64,000 nt of DNA from Palsa-504 sp963808315 (GTDB taxonomy: Bacteria > Actinomycetota > Actinomycetes > Streptosporangiales > Streptosporangiaceae): positions 182,444 through 246,443 of the forward strand of contig CAWEFK010000047.1 of assembly GCA_963808315.1 (NCBI GenBank), written 5' to 3'. The position numbers and the translations under genes were made by a program. Below the pieces are notes generated by a model. It did no database searches and was not told where the DNA came from. It saw nothing but the letters and a program-made list of their open reading frames with translations. Position 1 is the stretch's first letter. Each line of letters opens with the position of its first letter. Below are positions 61,898-64,000 of the stretch, one piece after another.

Positions 61898-63227
61898 ACT
61901 CCGGGTACCGGAGCGCAGGAACGTGAGTGCGATGGACGTGGCCGTTACGCTGGCCAGCCAGTCGCCTTTCAGTGAATACATGCTTTATGAGGATAACGGC
62001 ACCTGGTCTTTTGCCGGCGGTGCGGCAGGCCGGGTCACGGTGACAGCGCGCGAGGTCCGCGCGGACTGGCAGGGCTCAGTGACCGTGCGGACCTGGGAGG
62101 GCAGTCCGTTCCCGGTTCTGGACGATATGCTCACGGCGCTGCCGGCCGAGCGGTGGCAGGTGTTCGGCTGGGCATCATTCGAGCTTGCGCACGCGATGCA
62201 CCCGCTCGCCGGGGCGGCCGGCGCAGCCGATCCAGACCTGCCCGTCATCCAGCTCATCGTGCCGCACACGCTGGTCGTCATCCGCCCGGACCTGACGGTG
62301 ATCCGCTCGGTGAGCCGACAGGACCTGCTCGTCATGCTCGACCTGCTCGAATCGGCCGAGCCGCGTAAGCCGGCCGAGCCGTCGCCTGTGGTCACCACGG
62401 CAGGCCGCAGCGAGTACTGTGCCATCGCGGAGACGGCGGTCGGTGAGATCAGGCGCGGCCTGTTCGACAAGGTGGTGCTGTCCCGTCGTGTCCCGGTCGG
62501 CCACCGTGTGGACCTGGTCCAGACCTATCACGTGGGACGGAGCGCGACCAGCCCGGCGCGGTCATTCTTGCTGTCGATCGGGGGGATCAGCGCGGCCGGC
62601 TTCAGCCCGGAGACCATCGTCGAGGTTGATCCGACGGGGTGGGTCAGCACGCGGCCGCTGGCCGGCACGCGGGCCATGGGGGCCGACGCGGAGGAGGACG
62701 GGCGGCTGCGAGCGGAGCTGTACGCCGATCCGAAGGAGATCTTCGAGCACGCCATCTCCATGCGGTCGGCCTGGGAAGACCTGAGCAAGGTCTGCATGCC
62801 GGGGACGGTCAGGGTAGACGAGCCGATGCAGATCAAGCAGTACGGTGCCGTCCAGCATCTGGGCTCGGTGGTATCCGGGCAGCTCGCCCGCGGTCGAACG
62901 GCGCTGGACGCGCTGGGCGCGTTGTTCCCGGCCGTCACCGTGTCCGGGATCCCCCGCGCGGAGGCATGTGCCTGTATCGCCCGGTTGGAAGGGCAGCCGC
63001 GCGGTATCTACGGCGGCGCGGTGCTGCGCACGGGGTCGGATGGCCGGCTCGACGCCGCCCTGGTGCTGCGCACGGTGTTCCAGGCCGAGGGCGACGGGTG
63101 GCTGCAAGCGGGCGCCGGGATCGTGCGGGATTCCAGGCCGGAGCGGGAGTTCCAGGAGACGCGGGAGAAGCTGGGCAGTGTGGCGCCGTTCATCGTCGAG
63201 GCCGTCCAGCCGGAGCAGGTCGAGTGA
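61884..63227 (+). CDS. Salicylate synthase (MbtI/Irp9-like)
   Basis: 447 aa, close to the 450 aa of MbtI. This chorismate-utilising enzyme makes salicylate through isochorismate with Mg2+. Diagnostic stretches are STRPLAGTRAMG, KEIFEHAISMRSAWEDL, QYGAVQHLGSVVSGQL, ALGALFPAVTVSGIPRAEAC, GQPRGIYGGAVLRTGSDGRL and GAGIVRDSRPEREFQETREK. The ATG at 61884 has CGGAGG upstream inside the rmlA end. The location in a polyketide/sugar operon suggests salicylate is a building block of the product, either a starter unit or an attached acyl group; a siderophore role is the alternative. Confidence 0.88.
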   Translation: MRYYELRVPERRNVSAMDVAVTLASQSPFSEYMLYEDNGTWSFAGGAAGRVTVTAREVRADWQGSVTVRTWEGSPFPVLDDMLTALPAERWQVFGWASFELAHAMHPLAGAAGAADPDLPVIQLIVPHTLVVIRPDLTVIRSVSRQDLLVMLDLLESAEPRKPAEPSPVVTTAGRSEYCAIAETAVGEIRRGLFDKVVLSRRVPVGHRVDLVQTYHVGRSATSPARSFLLSIGGISAAGFSPETIVEVDPTGWVSTRPLAGTRAMGADAEEDGRLRAELYADPKEIFEHAISMRSAWEDLSKVCMPGTVRVDEPMQIKQYGAVQHLGSVVSGQLARGRTALDALGALFPAVTVSGIPRAEACACIARLEGQPRGIYGGAVLRTGSDGRLDAALVLRTVFQAEGDGWLQAGAGIVRDSRPEREFQETREKLGSVAPFIVEAVQPEQVE

Positions 63228-63237
63228 TCAAGCCGAG

Positions 63238-63939
63238 ATGCTGGAACACATCCTGCCGCCGGTTGTCGCCATAGCCGAGGTGTTCGGCGACGATCCCGCC
63301 GCCACGCTGTTTCCCGAGGAGGAAGCCATCATCGCGCTGGCCGGGCCGCGACGGCACCGGGAGTTCGCTACCGCGCGGGCCTGCGCCCACGCGGCCCTGG
63401 CCCGGCTCGGTGAGCCGCCAGCCCCGATCCTGCGCGACGCGCAGGGCGCGCCGCAGTGGCCGCAGGGCCTGGTCGGGAGCGTGGCGCACTGCGCGGGATA
63501 CCGCGCTGCCGGGCTGGCCCTCCGCCGGGATATCGCGGCGATCGGATTCGACGTCGAGCGTAACGAACCTCTCCCTGACCAGGTGCTCGGCGAGATCGCC
63601 CTGGCCAGGGAGCGGGCCATGATCGCCAGGTTCGCGGTTGACCGCCCGGCCGTGCACTGGGACCGCCTGCTGTTCTGCGCCAAGGAGTCGGTGTACAAGA
63701 CGTGGTTTCCGCTGACCGGGCGATGGCTCGACTTCGACGCGGCCGAGGTCAGCTTGAACATCTCCCGCGGCACCTTCACCGCCCGGCTGCTGGTCCCCGG
63801 AGTGGTGGTGGCGGACGCGCCCGTGCGCGTGCTGCACGGGCGCTGGCTGGCCAGCCGCGGGCTGGTGGCGGCGGCGATCACCGTTCCGGCCCGGCGCCTG
63901 CATCGGCGCCGAGCCAGAGACGGATCGCTAGTCAGCTAG
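63238..63939 (+). CDS. 4'-phosphopantetheinyl transferase, Sfp/EntD type
   Basis: 233 aa. Conserved motifs RHREFATARACAHAALARLG, GSVAHCAGYRAA, IGFDVERNEPL (metal site) and CAKESVYKTWFPLTGRWLDF show the EntD-like subgroup. It transfers phosphopantetheine from coenzyme A to carrier proteins and probably activates the ACP at 59937. The ATG at 63238 lies 10 bp after the salicylate synthase stop, so they are likely one operon. The basic tail RRLHRRRARDGSLVS is longer than usual. Confidence 0.92.
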   Translation: MLEHILPPVVAIAEVFGDDPAATLFPEEEAIIALAGPRRHREFATARACAHAALARLGEPPAPILRDAQGAPQWPQGLVGSVAHCAGYRAAGLALRRDIAAIGFDVERNEPLPDQVLGEIALARERAMIARFAVDRPAVHWDRLLFCAKESVYKTWFPLTGRWLDFDAAEVSLNISRGTFTARLLVPGVVVADAPVRVLHGRWLASRGLVAAAITVPARRLHRRRARDGSLVS

Positions 63940-63983
63940 CCTGACTGAGCCCTCAGCCGGCCGGAACGCGGACGGGTGCGGAA

Positions 63984-63995
63984 GGTGGCGCCACC
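63984..63995. terminator. Palindrome after the last gene
   Basis: GGTGGCGCCACC is a perfect 12-bp palindrome 45 bp after the transferase stop, and a weaker stem extends around it. It may end the operon, but the right flank is cut by the window edge. Confidence 0.3.
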
Positions 63996-64000
63996 CGCCC

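Overview
The window is high-GC DNA from a filamentous actinomycete. GTG starts are common, and it carries DUF222/HNH, PF04672-type SAM methyltransferase, IS110 and IS701-related genes and type II polyketide genes. I cannot name the genus; a Streptosporangiales-like or related host is a guess.

Layout. (1) 0-19.7 kb is housekeeping and accessory metabolism: a truncated MerR regulator, methylglyoxal synthase, a flavin monoamine oxidase, two aldo/keto reductases, a YciO protein, a MarR/cupin pair with a clear operator, a 1-Cys peroxiredoxin, a phytanoyl-CoA dioxygenase-like protein and a GGDEF-EAL protein, with several broken genes between them. (2) 19.786-34.827 kb is a putative integrated island. 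It is bounded by an exact 48-bp direct repeat that is the 3' part of the tRNA-Val(GAC) gene at 34.8 kb. It has no recognisable integrase. It holds a conserved-looking two-gene cassette, three methyltransferases, an IS110 element with a structured leader (candidate bridge RNA), decayed genes, and a three-gene group: a membrane TPR protein, an HExxH protein and a 66-aa peptide that resembles the leader of FxSxx-COOH RiPP precursors but ends differently. (3) 35.0-39.5 kb is a carbohydrate/polyol ABC importer operon whose ATPase gene carries an in-frame stop. (4) 39.7-46.4 kb holds DUF222/HNH, NUDIX, small membrane proteins and a LuxR-type two-component pair. (5) 46.6-64 kb is the left part of a biosynthetic cluster. 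It contains a transposase-derived protein with lost catalytic residues, ABC exporters, TDP-3-amino-sugar genes (FdtA/FdtB-like, RmlA), a glycosyltransferase, an atypical SDR, a SnoaL-SCP2 fusion, a WhiE-VI-like cyclase, a chain-length-factor ketosynthase, ACP, a methyltransferase, salicylate synthase and a phosphopantetheinyl transferase. The KS-alpha, RmlB and acyl-CoA ligase partners are not in the window, so the cluster probably continues to the right.

The cluster genes suggest a glycosylated aromatic polyketide, possibly primed with or joined to salicylate, exported by DrrAB-like pumps.

A striking technical feature is the number of frameshifts, many of them a single missing base in G/C runs, even in operon genes that should be functional. 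Part of this may be sequencing error, so pseudogene calls at single-base lesions are provisional.
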